NCBI GenBank assembly: GCA_002421985.1
Contig: DISF01000071.1
Span: 3,978-34,845 of the forward strand
Origin: Roseovarius sp. UBA6217
GTDB taxonomy: Bacteria > Pseudomonadota > Alphaproteobacteria > Rhodobacterales > Rhodobacteraceae
Direction of reading: 5' to 3'
DNA: 30,868 nt
Part shown: positions 1 to 6,979 of the stretch, in pieces
How positions within the stretch are numbered: position 1 is the first letter of the stretch
How the letters are laid out: each line of letters begins with the position of its first letter
Made by a program: the position numbers and the translations under genes
Notes under the pieces: model-generated
Seen by the model: the letters and a program-made list of their open reading frames with translations, nothing else
Database searches by the model: none
What the model was told of the DNA's origin: nothing

Positions 1-1
1 C

Positions 2-253
2 GGCGCGGTCCGGCTCGGGGACGAGACGCTGGTGCGGGGGCTGCGGTTCATGGCAGAGGTGCCGCCGATGGCCGATTATGCCGGGCAGCAGGCGAATTGT
101 GCGGTGATCGCGCGTGCGTGGCAGCCCGGTGATGCGGCGCGGCGCGTGGCAATCGGACTGCCCCGGCAGGTGGTCGTGGTGGATAGTGACGAGGATGGCG
201 GGGGGGTCGTCGTGACTTTTGCTCCGACCGGCCCCGGCGCGGGCGGGGTCTGA
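2..253 (+). CDS. C-terminal fragment of an unrecognised protein (cut by window edge)
   Basis: The frame is open from the first bases of the window to a TGA at 251-253, giving about 83 residues with mostly G or C at third positions, as in the neighbouring genes. The visible part has a stretch rich in Asp and Glu (VVVVDSDEDGGG) and a Gly-rich end (TGPGAGGV). I recognise no family. The gene begins to the left of the window, so no start or N-terminal domain can be judged. It points toward the 3' end of tkt, and the two genes share the repeat-rich intergenic region 254-416, which could end transcription of both. It could also be a chance open frame, since high-GC DNA has few stops. Confidence 0.45.
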   Translation, partial: GAVRLGDETLVRGLRFMAEVPPMADYAGQQANCAVIARAWQPGDAARRVAIGLPRQVVVVDSDEDGGGVVVTFAPTGPGAGGV

Positions 254-281
254 TCGCACCCGCGCCGGTTGGTGCGCTAGA

Positions 282-327
282 GCATGTTGCGCAAAAGTGG
301 GCACCGGTTTTGCGCAGAAAAACATGC
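282..327. repeat. Dispersed palindromic element, copy 1 of 2
   Basis: This is an imperfect palindrome. Outer arms are GCATGTT (282-288) and AACATGC (321-327); inner arms are TGCGCAAAA (288-296) and TTTTGCGCA (308-316), around a GGCACCGG-type centre. A close relative lies at 28881-28919, with the same order CATGTTG-CTCAAAA-GGAACCGG-TTTTGAG-CAACAT. Similar elements are common between genes in alphaproteobacteria. Here it lies between two converging 3' ends and may fold in RNA from either side. Confidence 0.75.
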
Positions 328-339
328 GACCGCAAAAGG

Positions 340-383
340 TTAGAGCGTGTCGCGTGAATGCGAATGAACGCGACACGCTCTAA
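340..383. repeat. Perfect 16-bp inverted repeat, copy 1 of a second dispersed element
   Basis: The left arm (340-355, TTAGAGCGTGTCGCGT) and right arm (368-383) pair over 16 bp without mismatch, around a 12-nt loop. A degenerate relative (about 33 of 42 positions shared, aligned by eye) lies at 19038-19079. It is immediately downstream of the tkt terminator-like hairpin and may act as a second, bidirectional transcription stop. The arm ends in TTA/TAA, which gives a short U stretch at best. Confidence 0.75.
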
Positions 384-409
384 GGCTTGGGGGATACCTC
401 CCCCAAGCC
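384..409 (-). terminator. Hairpin just after tkt, possible terminator
   Basis: Arms GGCTTGGGGG (384-393) and CCCCCAAGCC (400-409) form a perfect 10-bp stem with a 6-nt loop. It starts 7 bases beyond the tkt stop codon (417-419) on the minus strand. There is no run of T after it, so if it terminates it is not a classic intrinsic terminator, or it works together with the 340-383 hairpin. Confidence 0.6.
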
Positions 410-416
410 CCCCGGT

Positions 417-2426
417 TCAAAGCAGGGATTTTACCTTGGCAGCCACGGCCTCTGCCGTGATGCCGAATTGCTCGTAGAGCACCTCGGCAGGGGCGGAGGC
501 CCCGAAATCGTGCATCCCGACAAAACCGCCCTTGTCGCGTCTGCCGCGCTCGCCATAGAGCCAGCGATCCCAGCCAAAGCGAATTCCCGCCTCGACTGCC
601 ACGCGCACCGGCCCTGCGGGCAGGACGCGGCGGCGATAGCTTTCGTCCTGCTCGTCGAAAAGCTCCCAGCACGGCATGGAGACGACGCGCGTGCCGATCC
701 CCTCGGCCTGCAAAAGATCACGTGCGGCCATTGCGATCTCGACCTCCGAGCCGGTGGCCATGAGAATCGCCTGCCGCTTGCCCTCTGCCTCGGCCAGAAC
801 ATAGGCACCTTGTGCGGTGAGGTTCCTGGTCTTGTGATCTCGGCGCAGCGTCGGCAGGTTCTGGCGCGTCAGCGACAGCACCGAGGGCGTGGTTTTGGAG
901 GCAAAGGCAAGCTCCCACGCCTCGGCGGTCTCGATCGTGTCGCAGGGGCGGAACACCCAGGTGTTGGGCGTGGCGCGCGAAATCGCCAGATGTTCCACCG
1001 GCTGGTGGGTCGGGCCGTCCTCGCCCAGCCCGATACTGTCATGGGTCATCACGAACACGGTGGGGATTTTCATAAGCGCGGCAAGGCGCATCGAGGGGCG
1101 CGCGTAATCGGTAAAGCACATGAAGGTGCCGCCATAGGGGCGGATGCCGCCATGCAGCGCCATGCCGTTCATCGCCGCCGCCATGCCGTGCTCGCGGATG
1201 CCGTAATGGATGTAGCGGCCCTTGGGATTGTCCACATCAAAGACGGTCATGTCGCCCGAGCGGGTGTTGTTGGAGCCTGAAAGGTCGGCAGAGCCGCCGA
1301 TGGTCTCGGGCAGGATCGGGTTGACCACTTCGAGCACCATCTCGCTCGATTTGCGGGTGGCAACCTTGGGGGCCTCTTCGCTGATCTGCTTTTTCAGCGC
1401 GCGGATGCGGGCAGAGAGCTTTGCGGGCACGTCGCGGGCAAAGATGCGCGCGATCTCGGCGCGTTTCGGCGAGGCAGCAAGCCGCGCCTGCCAGTCGGCA
1501 TGGGCACCCGCGCCGCGCTTGCCGATTGTCTCCCATGCCGATTTCACCTCGGCGGGCACTTCGAACGGGCCGTAGGGCCAGCCATAGGCGTCCTTGGCCG
1601 CCCGAAGCTGCGCCGCATCGGTGAGCGCGCCGTGGCCCTTGGAGGTATCCTGCGCGGCATGGCCAAGCGCGATATGGGTCTTGCAGGCGATCATGCTGGG
1701 CTGCGCGGTGGTCTTCGCCTCGGTCAGCGCCGCATCAATCGCCACCGGGTCATGGCCGTCGATCTCGATCACATGCCAGCCCGATGCGCGGAAGCGCGCC
1801 ACCTGATCGGTGCGGTCCGCCAGATCAACGGTGCCGTCGATGGTGATGTTGTTGTTGTCCCAAAGCACGATGAGGCGCGACAACTGGTGCCGCCCGGCAA
1901 GCCCGATGGCCTCCTGGCTCACGCCCTCCATCAGGCAGCCGTCACCGGCGATGACATAGGTGTAATGATCCATCAGCTTTGGCCCGAAGCGCGCGCGCAG
2001 CGAGACCTCGGCGATGGCAAAGCCGACGGCGTTGGCAATCCCCTGACCGAGCGGGCCGGTGGTGGTCTCGATGCCTGCGGCGTGGCCATATTCCGGGTGG
2101 CCCGCCGTGCGCGCGCCCCACTGGCGGAAATTGCGGATTTCTTGAATCGTCATGTCCGCATAGCCGGTCAGGTGCAAGAGCGCGTAGAGCAGCATCGAGC
2201 CGTGGCCTGCCGACAGGATGAAGCGGTCACGATCCGGCCAGTCGGGGTTTTGGGGATCGAATTTCAGGTGCTTCTCGAACAGCACGGTGGCCACATCGGC
2301 CATGCCCATCGGCATTCCCGAATGGCCGGAATTGGCGGCGGCGACGGCGTCGAGGGTGAGCGCGCGAATGGCCGCGGCTTTCATCCAGTGATCGGGGTGC
2401 GCGTCGCGCAGGGCAGCAATATCCAA
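417..2426 (-). CDS. tkt: Transketolase
   Basis: Thiamine-diphosphate enzyme of the non-oxidative pentose phosphate pathway and, where present, the Calvin cycle. It moves two-carbon ketol units between sugar phosphates in the cytosol. The 669-residue protein has the usual length. Visible marks are GHSGMPMG at 34-41, the ThDP/metal motif GDG (161-163) ending in NNN (191-193), and IREHGM at 410-415 with the catalytic Glu at 412. The start is a TTG at 2424-2426: no ATG fits the N-terminus, and AAAGGA lies at a suitable distance upstream. In relatives tkt is often next to a glyceraldehyde-3-phosphate dehydrogenase gene; none is seen here. It is divergent from the zapA operon, and its 3' end faces three inverted repeats. 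Confidence 0.97.
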   Translation of the reverse strand: MDIAALRDAHPDHWMKAAAIRALTLDAVAAANSGHSGMPMGMADVATVLFEKHLKFDPQNPDWPDRDRFILSAGHGSMLLYALLHLTGYADMTIQEIRNFRQWGARTAGHPEYGHAAGIETTTGPLGQGIANAVGFAIAEVSLRARFGPKLMDHYTYVIAGDGCLMEGVSQEAIGLAGRHQLSRLIVLWDNNNITIDGTVDLADRTDQVARFRASGWHVIEIDGHDPVAIDAALTEAKTTAQPSMIACKTHIALGHAAQDTSKGHGALTDAAQLRAAKDAYGWPYGPFEVPAEVKSAWETIGKRGAGAHADWQARLAASPKRAEIARIFARDVPAKLSARIRALKKQISEEAPKVATRKSSEMVLEVVNPILPETIGGSADLSGSNNTRSGDMTVFDVDNPKGRYIHYGIREHGMAAAMNGMALHGGIRPYGGTFMCFTDYARPSMRLAALMKIPTVFVMTHDSIGLGEDGPTHQPVEHLAISRATPNTWVFRPCDTIETAEAWELAFASKTTPSVLSLTRQNLPTLRRDHKTRNLTAQGAYVLAEAEGKRQAILMATGSEVEIAMAARDLLQAEGIGTRVVSMPCWELFDEQDESYRRRVLPAGPVRVAVEAGIRFGWDRWLYGERGRRDKGGFVGMHDFGASAPAEVLYEQFGITAEAVAAKVKSLL

Positions 2427-2639
2427 GGGGGGCGTCCTTTGAGTGGTGTGACGGTTGCCCGCTCAATACCAGCCCGCACCGGGAATTCAAGCGCGGCCCG
2501 GTCTGCGGCCCGGTCTGCGGCGCGCGCAGGGGCCGCTATGGGGGCGCATTTTCGCCGTGTTGCGTCTAGACTTGATTGCAACGGGCAAGTCGTGCGATTC
2601 ATTGCAGCCAAGGCCATAGTTCAATGAGGGATCGCGCAG
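2427..2639. promoter_or_regulatory. Divergent intergenic region tkt / zapA operon with a 12-bp tandem repeat
   Basis: These 213 bases separate two divergent genes and must hold both promoters, but I cannot fix convincing -35/-10 boxes. A 12-bp unit (GCGGCCCGGTCT) occurs twice in tandem at 2493-2516 with a partial third copy (GCGG). The AT-richer part at about 2560-2625, toward the coiled-coil gene, is the likelier promoter for the rightward operon. Confidence 0.35.
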
Positions 2640-3203
2640 ATGAGCCAGATCGACGAGTTGCAGACCCGGATCACCGCGGCGCTGGAGCGTATCGAGCGCG
2701 GGGTGAATGCCCGCGCCGATGCCCGCGCCGAGGCCGAGGCCGCCAGACGCGAGGCCGAGGCCGCGCGGTCCGAGGCCGAGGCATCCGGCGGCGCGGTGCT
2801 TGACAGCCTGCGGCAGGAGCTTGAGGATGAGCGCCTCGTGACCGCGCAGATGGAGGAGCGCATCAAGGTGCTGCACGCGCGGCTTGAGGAAAAGGAGGCG
2901 GCGCTCGCGGCCTTGCAGGAGGCGCAACGCAGCGCCCCTGCGCGGCGCGAGACGCTGGCGCGGCTCGATACCGATCTGCAAGCCTTGCGCGCCGCCAACG
3001 AGCAGTTGCGCCAGAGCAACGCGGCGCTGCGCGAGGCAAACGCGGCGGGCGTGGCCGAGCCGCATCTCATCAACAAGGCGATGATGGCCGAGCTTGAAAG
3101 CCTGCGCGCCGCGCGCGCGGTGGAGCGGGGCGAGGTGGCGCTTGTGCTGGCCGAGATCGACAGCGCCGTGGCCGGGGCCACGGATCAGACGGAGGACGCG
3201 TGA
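2640..3203 (+). CDS. Coiled-coil protein of unknown function, cotranscribed with zapA
   Basis: A 187-residue soluble protein with no signal peptide or membrane segment. Most of it has heptad-like composition. Residues about 20-50 are an Ala/Glu/Arg-rich stretch with repeated EAEAAR-type units; a second coiled coil runs from about 55 to 135 and includes ANEQLRQSNAALREAN. The C-terminal 45 residues (from about HLINKAMMAELE) look less repetitive and may be the conserved core. Its TGA overlaps the zapA ATG by one base, so the two are very likely translated together. I infer, without proof, a link to cell division through ZapA. No established family name comes to mind. Confidence 0.85.
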   Translation: MSQIDELQTRITAALERIERGVNARADARAEAEAARREAEAARSEAEASGGAVLDSLRQELEDERLVTAQMEERIKVLHARLEEKEAALAALQEAQRSAPARRETLARLDTDLQALRAANEQLRQSNAALREANAAGVAEPHLINKAMMAELESLRAARAVERGEVALVLAEIDSAVAGATDQTEDA

Positions 3204-3577
3204 TGCCCGAGGTAACCATCGAGATCGGCGGGCGGGCCTTCGAGGTGGCCTGTCAGGCGGGCGAAGAGCCGTATCTGCACGCGGCCGCCCAAATGCTCGA
3301 CGAGGAGGCCGCCGTGCTCTCGGCGCAGGTGGGCCGCGTGCCCGAGGCGCGGATGCTGCTCATGGCAGGGCTGATGCTGGCCGACAAGACCGCGAACCTG
3401 CAAGACCGGCTTGCGCAGGCCGAGGCCGAGCTTGAGACGCTACGCGCCATGCCCGCCCCCGCGCCCGAGCGCATCGAGGTGCCGGTGGTGCCCGATGCGG
3501 TGGTCGATACCCTGTCCGAGATCGCCGCCCGCGCCGAGGCGCTGGCCGATACGCTCGACCCGGGCGAGGAACGCTAG
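3203..3577 (+). CDS. zapA: Cell division protein ZapA
   Basis: ZapA is a small protein that binds and bundles FtsZ filaments at the division site. The 124-residue product has the family's N-terminal beta region (VTIEIGGRAFEVAC, followed by a Gly/Glu turn) and then a helix with the typical LLMAGLMLADK segment around residues 52-62, followed by a coiled-coil stretch (about 63-82). I chose the ATG at 3203, which overlaps the previous stop and has GGAGGA at 3191-3196; a GTG at 3200 is also in frame. The C-terminal 40 residues form a second helical part (DTLSEIAARAEALADTL). ftsZ itself is not in the window. Confidence 0.9.
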   Translation: MPEVTIEIGGRAFEVACQAGEEPYLHAAAQMLDEEAAVLSAQVGRVPEARMLLMAGLMLADKTANLQDRLAQAEAELETLRAMPAPAPERIEVPVVPDAVVDTLSEIAARAEALADTLDPGEER

Positions 3578-3580
3578 AGC

Positions 3581-3985
3581 ATGGCCCGTATCGCCGCGCT
3601 TTTTGTTCTGGTGCTCGCCGTGGCGCTGCTTGCCTTCATCCGGCTCGCGCCCTCGGACCCGCTGCGCTGGCACCAGATGCCCGGCACGATCACCAACCGC
3701 GATCTCGAAGGCGGCGCCATGCGCCGGGTCGAGGGCGATCTGGCCGCGTTTGACGCGATCATCCGGGCCACGCCGCGCACGCGGGTTCTGGCGGGTTCGG
3801 TGGCCGAGGGGATGGTCACCTATGTCACGCGCTCGCGCGTGTTCGGTTTCCCCGATTATACAACGGTGCGGCAGGCGGACGATATGCTTGAGATTTACGG
3901 GCGGCTGCGGTTCGGGCGTTCAGATCTGGGCGTGAACGCCGCCCGTATCGACGGCTGGCTGGAGCGGCTCGCCGAGACCCGATGA
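3581..3985 (+). CDS. DUF1499 family membrane-anchored protein
   Basis: A 134-residue protein. Residues about 4-21 form one hydrophobic segment (IAALFVLVLAVALLAFI), so it is probably anchored in the inner membrane with the rest in the periplasm. The body carries features of DUF1499: DPLRWHQMPG, a central SVAEGMVTYVTRSRVFGFPD, and the C-terminal GRSDLGVNAARIDGWLERL. The family's function is not established. It starts 3 bases after the zapA stop, so it is likely the last gene of that operon. Its last 66 bases lie opposite the end of the leftward gene at 3920-4222. Confidence 0.85.
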   Translation: MARIAALFVLVLAVALLAFIRLAPSDPLRWHQMPGTITNRDLEGGAMRRVEGDLAAFDAIIRATPRTRVLAGSVAEGMVTYVTRSRVFGFPDYTTVRQADDMLEIYGRLRFGRSDLGVNAARIDGWLERLAETR

Positions 3986-4222
3986 CAGGCAGCCATCGCT
4001 CACCTTGCGCCAGATCGGCACGTTGAGCGACATGGCGCAGCGCGCCATGAACACCCGGCCCATGAACACCCGGCCATCGACGCGCAGGCAGGTCATCTCG
4101 CCCATCCCGACGCGCGCGCCCTGACTGTCGGTGCAATAGCATTCCACCGTCTTGCCGCCGATGGTCGCATCCGCGAGGGCGGGCGTTGCCGCAAGCAGAA
4201 GAAGGGGCAGGATCACGCGCAT
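3920..4222 (-). CDS. Small exported Cys-rich protein of unknown function
   Basis: About 100 residues. An N-terminal signal peptide is plain (MRVILPLLLLAATPALA, cut before DATIGG), so it is exported to the periplasm. The mature part has Cys residues in ECYCTD, MTCLR, ARCAM and DGCLSS, suggesting disulfides. I start it at the ATG at 4220-4222, because longer versions lack a signal peptide at the N-terminus. Two oddities: a 15-bp in-frame tandem duplication gives RVFMG-RVFMA, and the last 20 or so residues (GLGEPLQPAVDTGGVHAQI) are read from DNA antisense to the DUF1499 gene and look like an extension beyond the natural end. No function is proposed. Confidence 0.75.
   Translation of the reverse strand: MRVILPLLLLAATPALADATIGGKTVECYCTDSQGARVGMGEMTCLRVDGRVFMGRVFMARCAMSLNVPIWRKVSDGCLSSGLGEPLQPAVDTGGVHAQI
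4045..4074. repeat. 15-bp perfect tandem duplication inside a gene
   Basis: CCATGAACACCCGGC occurs at 4045-4059 and again at 4060-4074. The duplication keeps the frame of the leftward small exported protein and inserts five residues (RVFMG-type). Confidence 0.9.
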
Positions 4223-4303
4223 GGCTCGGGTGTAGCACGCTGTCGGGCCTTTGGCGAGATGCGCCCTTGCCGACCGGGGCGCGCGGGCGGCGAGGGGGGG
4301 AAA

Positions 4304-4327
4304 TGAGTATTTGGGCCAAGAAGAAAC
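4304..4327. repeat. 24-nt intergenic word, copy 1 of 2
   Basis: The core GTATTTGGGCCAAGAAGAAA is found here (4307-4326) and at 26185-26204. The wider match spans 24 nt (4304-4327 against 26182-26205) with one mismatch. Here it lies between the 3' end of the VasI-like gene and the 5' end of the small exported protein gene, both leftward. It contains TTGGGCCAA, a 9-nt near-palindrome. I remember related words between genes in other Rhodobacteraceae but cannot verify this. Confidence 0.7.
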
Positions 4328-4351
4328 AGGGGGTGGGGGCGCGGTAACCAA

Positions 4352-4960
4352 TTACCAGCCACATGCCTCGCGCAGCGGTGCCACCGCTTCATCAAGGCCG
4401 GAAATCCGATATTCTGCGGTCACGGTGCTGTCAGAGAATGGTGTTGCCCGGATGATCAGCCGGTCATGGTCCATCATTTTCTTTATGAACGGGATCGCCT
4501 GCCCACCGCTCCATAGTCCAAGTGCCATGTTGTCATTGCTTTCGCGGAAGTTCTGGATTTGCGCCTTCTCGGAGTCGAGACGATAGGTAACGCGCCCTTT
4601 TCCCTGAATGGAAGACATGAAGCAGTCGCCGAAATGGATCCAGAGGCTGGTGGTGTTTTCGCGACAAGCCATGTAAATGCTGTGGCTCCCGCGCTTGTAG
4701 GGACAATTGGTCTGCTCGTGACTGAGAAGCGACACCCACACATTGGTAGAGTCATCAATCTTGGATGTTTCGGTTCTCACGCGCCAGTCGCCGGTGCTGA
4801 CGGTTTTTTCGCTGACATCGGGGCCGTATCCAGCTTCTTTGTCGTAACATGACAGACGATCAAGGCTGCTCTCTATCGAGAGGCATTTTGTGATGTCGGC
4901 GTTCGCGGTGCTCGTTATGCTTAGAATCGCACTCGTCGCAATAATCATGCCAAGTCTCAC
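4352..4960 (-). CDS. VasI/TagO-like exported protein (type VI secretion-associated family)
   Basis: A 202-residue protein with a signal peptide (MRLGMIIATSAILSITSTANA). The mature N-terminus KCLSIESSLDRLSCYD and the C-terminal half, with GLWSGGQAIPFIKKM, RATPFSDSTVTAEY and the end GLDEAVAPLREACGW, match what I know of VasI/TagO-like proteins, which occur in some type VI secretion clusters and also as orphans. No type VI gene is seen here, so its role is open. I chose the GTG at 4958-4960 because AAGGAG sits 6 bases upstream; the ATG four codons later is the alternative. G+C is visibly lower than in its neighbours (lines counted by hand give about 43-57 percent), which suggests later acquisition. 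Confidence 0.75.
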   Translation of the reverse strand: MRLGMIIATSAILSITSTANADITKCLSIESSLDRLSCYDKEAGYGPDVSEKTVSTGDWRVRTETSKIDDSTNVWVSLLSHEQTNCPYKRGSHSIYMACRENTTSLWIHFGDCFMSSIQGKGRVTYRLDSEKAQIQNFRESNDNMALGLWSGGQAIPFIKKMMDHDRLIIRATPFSDSTVTAEYRISGLDEAVAPLREACGW

Positions 4961-5090
4961 AATCGTCTCCTTTTCAATCTTAAGTGAAGTAGACCCTTCT
5001 TATGGTAGCATCGCGCCTGTGGCGCACAAGCCCCCATCCTTTTGATGCGCCCTTGACCGCGCCGTGGCGATGGGACAGAGGATCGCGGTC

Positions 5091-6137
5091 ATGGTGCCCT
5101 TGGACAGATTGCAGCGGATTGTCGAGCGTTTCGAGTATATCGAGGCGCAGATGAGTGCGGGCGGCGGCGATATCGCGCGGCTGGGGCGCGAATATGCCGA
5201 GTTGCGCCCGGTGGTCGCGGAAATCCGCGCCTATGAGCAGGCGCTGGGCGATCTGGCGGGCGCGCGCTTGATGCTGGATGATCCGGAAATGCGCGCGCTG
5301 GCCGAGGATGAGATCGCCGATATCGAGGCGCGGCTTCCGGAGATGGAGCGCGCGCTGCGGCTGGCGCTGTTGCCGCGCGACGCGGCCGATGCGCGGCCCG
5401 CGATCCTCGAGATACGGCCCGGCACCGGCGGCGAGGAGGCGGCGCTTTTCGCCGCGGACCTCATGCGCATGTATCAGCGCCATGCCGAGGCGCGGGGCTG
5501 GTCGTTTGATGTGATCGAGGAGCAGTGGAGCGAGCTTGGCGGCTTGCGCGAGCTGGTGGCGCGGGTGCGCGGCGAGGGGGTGTTTGCACGGCTCAAGTTC
5601 GAATCGGGCGTCCACCGTGTTCAGCGCGTGCCCGAGACCGAATCGGGCGGGCGCATTCATACCTCTGCGGCCACCGTGGCGGTGCTGCCCGAGGCGGAGG
5701 CGGTGGATGTGGTGATTGATCCGGGCGATCTGCGGATCGACACGATGCGATCCTCGGGCGCGGGCGGGCAGCATGTCAACACCACCGATTCGGCGGTGCG
5801 CATCACCCATATCCCCACCGGGATCGTGGTGACGAGCAGCCAGAAATCGCAGCACCGCAACCGCGACATCGCCATGGAGGTGTTGCGCGCGCGGCTTTTC
5901 GACATGGAGCGGCAGAAGGCGCATGGCGACCGCGCGGCGGAGCGCGCCGCGCAGGTGGGATCGGGCGACCGCTCGGAGCGCATCCGCACCTATAATTTTC
6001 CGCAAGGGCGGGTGACGGATCACCGGATCGGGCTGACGCTCTACAAGCTCGATCAGGTGATGCAGGGCGATCTGGACGAGTTGACCGAGGCGTTGACAAC
6101 AGACGCGCAAGCGCGGCTGTTGTCGGAGGTGGAATGA
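5091..6137 (+). CDS. prfA: Peptide chain release factor 1
   Basis: RF1 reads UAA and UAG in the ribosomal A site and triggers release of the finished protein. The 348-residue product is near the usual length. The stop-reading tripeptide of the PxT type is PET at 181-183, in VQRVPETESGGRIHT. The GGQ hydrolysis motif is at 225-227 (SSGAGGQHVN), followed by TTDSAVRITH and QKSQHRNRD. I chose the ATG at 5091 (MVPLDRLQRI), which fits the family's N-terminus and has AGGA 8 bases upstream; GTG 5064 and ATG 5070 are possible longer starts. prmC, whose product methylates the GGQ glutamine, overlaps the end by ATGA. Confidence 0.97.
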   Translation: MVPLDRLQRIVERFEYIEAQMSAGGGDIARLGREYAELRPVVAEIRAYEQALGDLAGARLMLDDPEMRALAEDEIADIEARLPEMERALRLALLPRDAADARPAILEIRPGTGGEEAALFAADLMRMYQRHAEARGWSFDVIEEQWSELGGLRELVARVRGEGVFARLKFESGVHRVQRVPETESGGRIHTSAATVAVLPEAEAVDVVIDPGDLRIDTMRSSGAGGQHVNTTDSAVRITHIPTGIVVTSSQKSQHRNRDIAMEVLRARLFDMERQKAHGDRAAERAAQVGSGDRSERIRTYNFPQGRVTDHRIGLTLYKLDQVMQGDLDELTEALTTDAQARLLSEVE

Positions 6138-6979
6138 GCGTGCGGGCCGCGCTGGCGGCGGCGGTGCGGCGGCTGTCGGAGGCCGGGATCGAGGGCGCGG
6201 CGGGCGATGCGCGCGCGCTTCTGGCCGAGGCGATGGAGGTGGGGCGCGACCGGCTCACGCTGCATCTCGGCGATGAGATGGGGGGCGGGGCCACGGCACG
6301 GTTCGAGGCGATGCTGGCGCGGCGGGTGGCGCGCGAGCCGGTGGCGCGCATCCTTGGGCGGCGGGCATTCTGGGGGCGCGACTTCAGGATCACGCCCGAT
6401 GTGCTCGACCCGCGGCCCGAGACCGAATGCCTGATCGCGGAGGCGCTGGCGGGGCCTGCGCCCGCGCGCCTCATTGATCTCGGCACGGGCAGCGGCGCGA
6501 TCATCGTGACGCTGCTGGCCGAGTGGCCCGGCGCGCGCGGCGTGGCGAGCGACATCTCGCCCGCCGCACTGGCGGTGGCGGGCGAGAACGCGGCACGGCA
6601 CGGGGTGGCGGGGCGGATTGATCTGGTGGAAAGCGACTGGTTTGCCGGGATCGAAGGCCGGTTCGATCTGATCGTGTCGAACCCGCCCTACATCGCCCGC
6701 GCCGAGATGGAGGGGCTGGCCCCCGAGGTGCGCGGGCACGATCCGCGCGCGGCGCTTTGCGATGGCGGTGACGGGCTTTTGGCCTATCGCGCGCTGGGCG
6801 CGGGGGTGATGGCGCATCTGGCACCGGGGGGGCGCGTTCTGGTCGAGATCGGCGCGCGGCAGGGCTTTGCTGTGGCGGATATCCTTGTTCAGGCGGGGCT
6901 GGCGGGGGTGCGCGTGCTGCCCGATCTCGACGGGCGCGACCGGGTGGTTGCCGGGCATCATCCCGCCGAAACCGTCTGA
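6134..6979 (+). CDS. prmC: Release factor glutamine methyltransferase
   Basis: PrmC uses S-adenosylmethionine to methylate the Gln of the GGQ motif of release factors, which improves termination. The 281-residue protein has an N-terminal helical release-factor-binding part (about 1-75), the SAM motif DLGTGSG at 115-121 and the catalytic NPPY at 183-186. RPETE at about 94-98 is also a family mark. The ATG lies inside the prfA stop (ATGA, 4-base overlap), so enzyme and substrate are translationally coupled. Confidence 0.96.
   Translation: MSVRAALAAAVRRLSEAGIEGAAGDARALLAEAMEVGRDRLTLHLGDEMGGGATARFEAMLARRVAREPVARILGRRAFWGRDFRITPDVLDPRPETECLIAEALAGPAPARLIDLGTGSGAIIVTLLAEWPGARGVASDISPAALAVAGENAARHGVAGRIDLVESDWFAGIEGRFDLIVSNPPYIARAEMEGLAPEVRGHDPRAALCDGGDGLLAYRALGAGVMAHLAPGGRVLVEIGARQGFAVADILVQAGLAGVRVLPDLDGRDRVVAGHHPAETV

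Noticed and set aside
5631..5639. Unusual stop-codon-reading tripeptide PET in RF1 as a sign of altered genetic code
   Set aside because: The middle position of PxT varies in the family, and acidic residues there are familiar to me in alphaproteobacteria. The flanking motif is normal.
4980..6110. 376-codon minus-strand frame opposite prfA
   Set aside because: It is a shadow of prfA, which has clear PxT and GGQ motifs.
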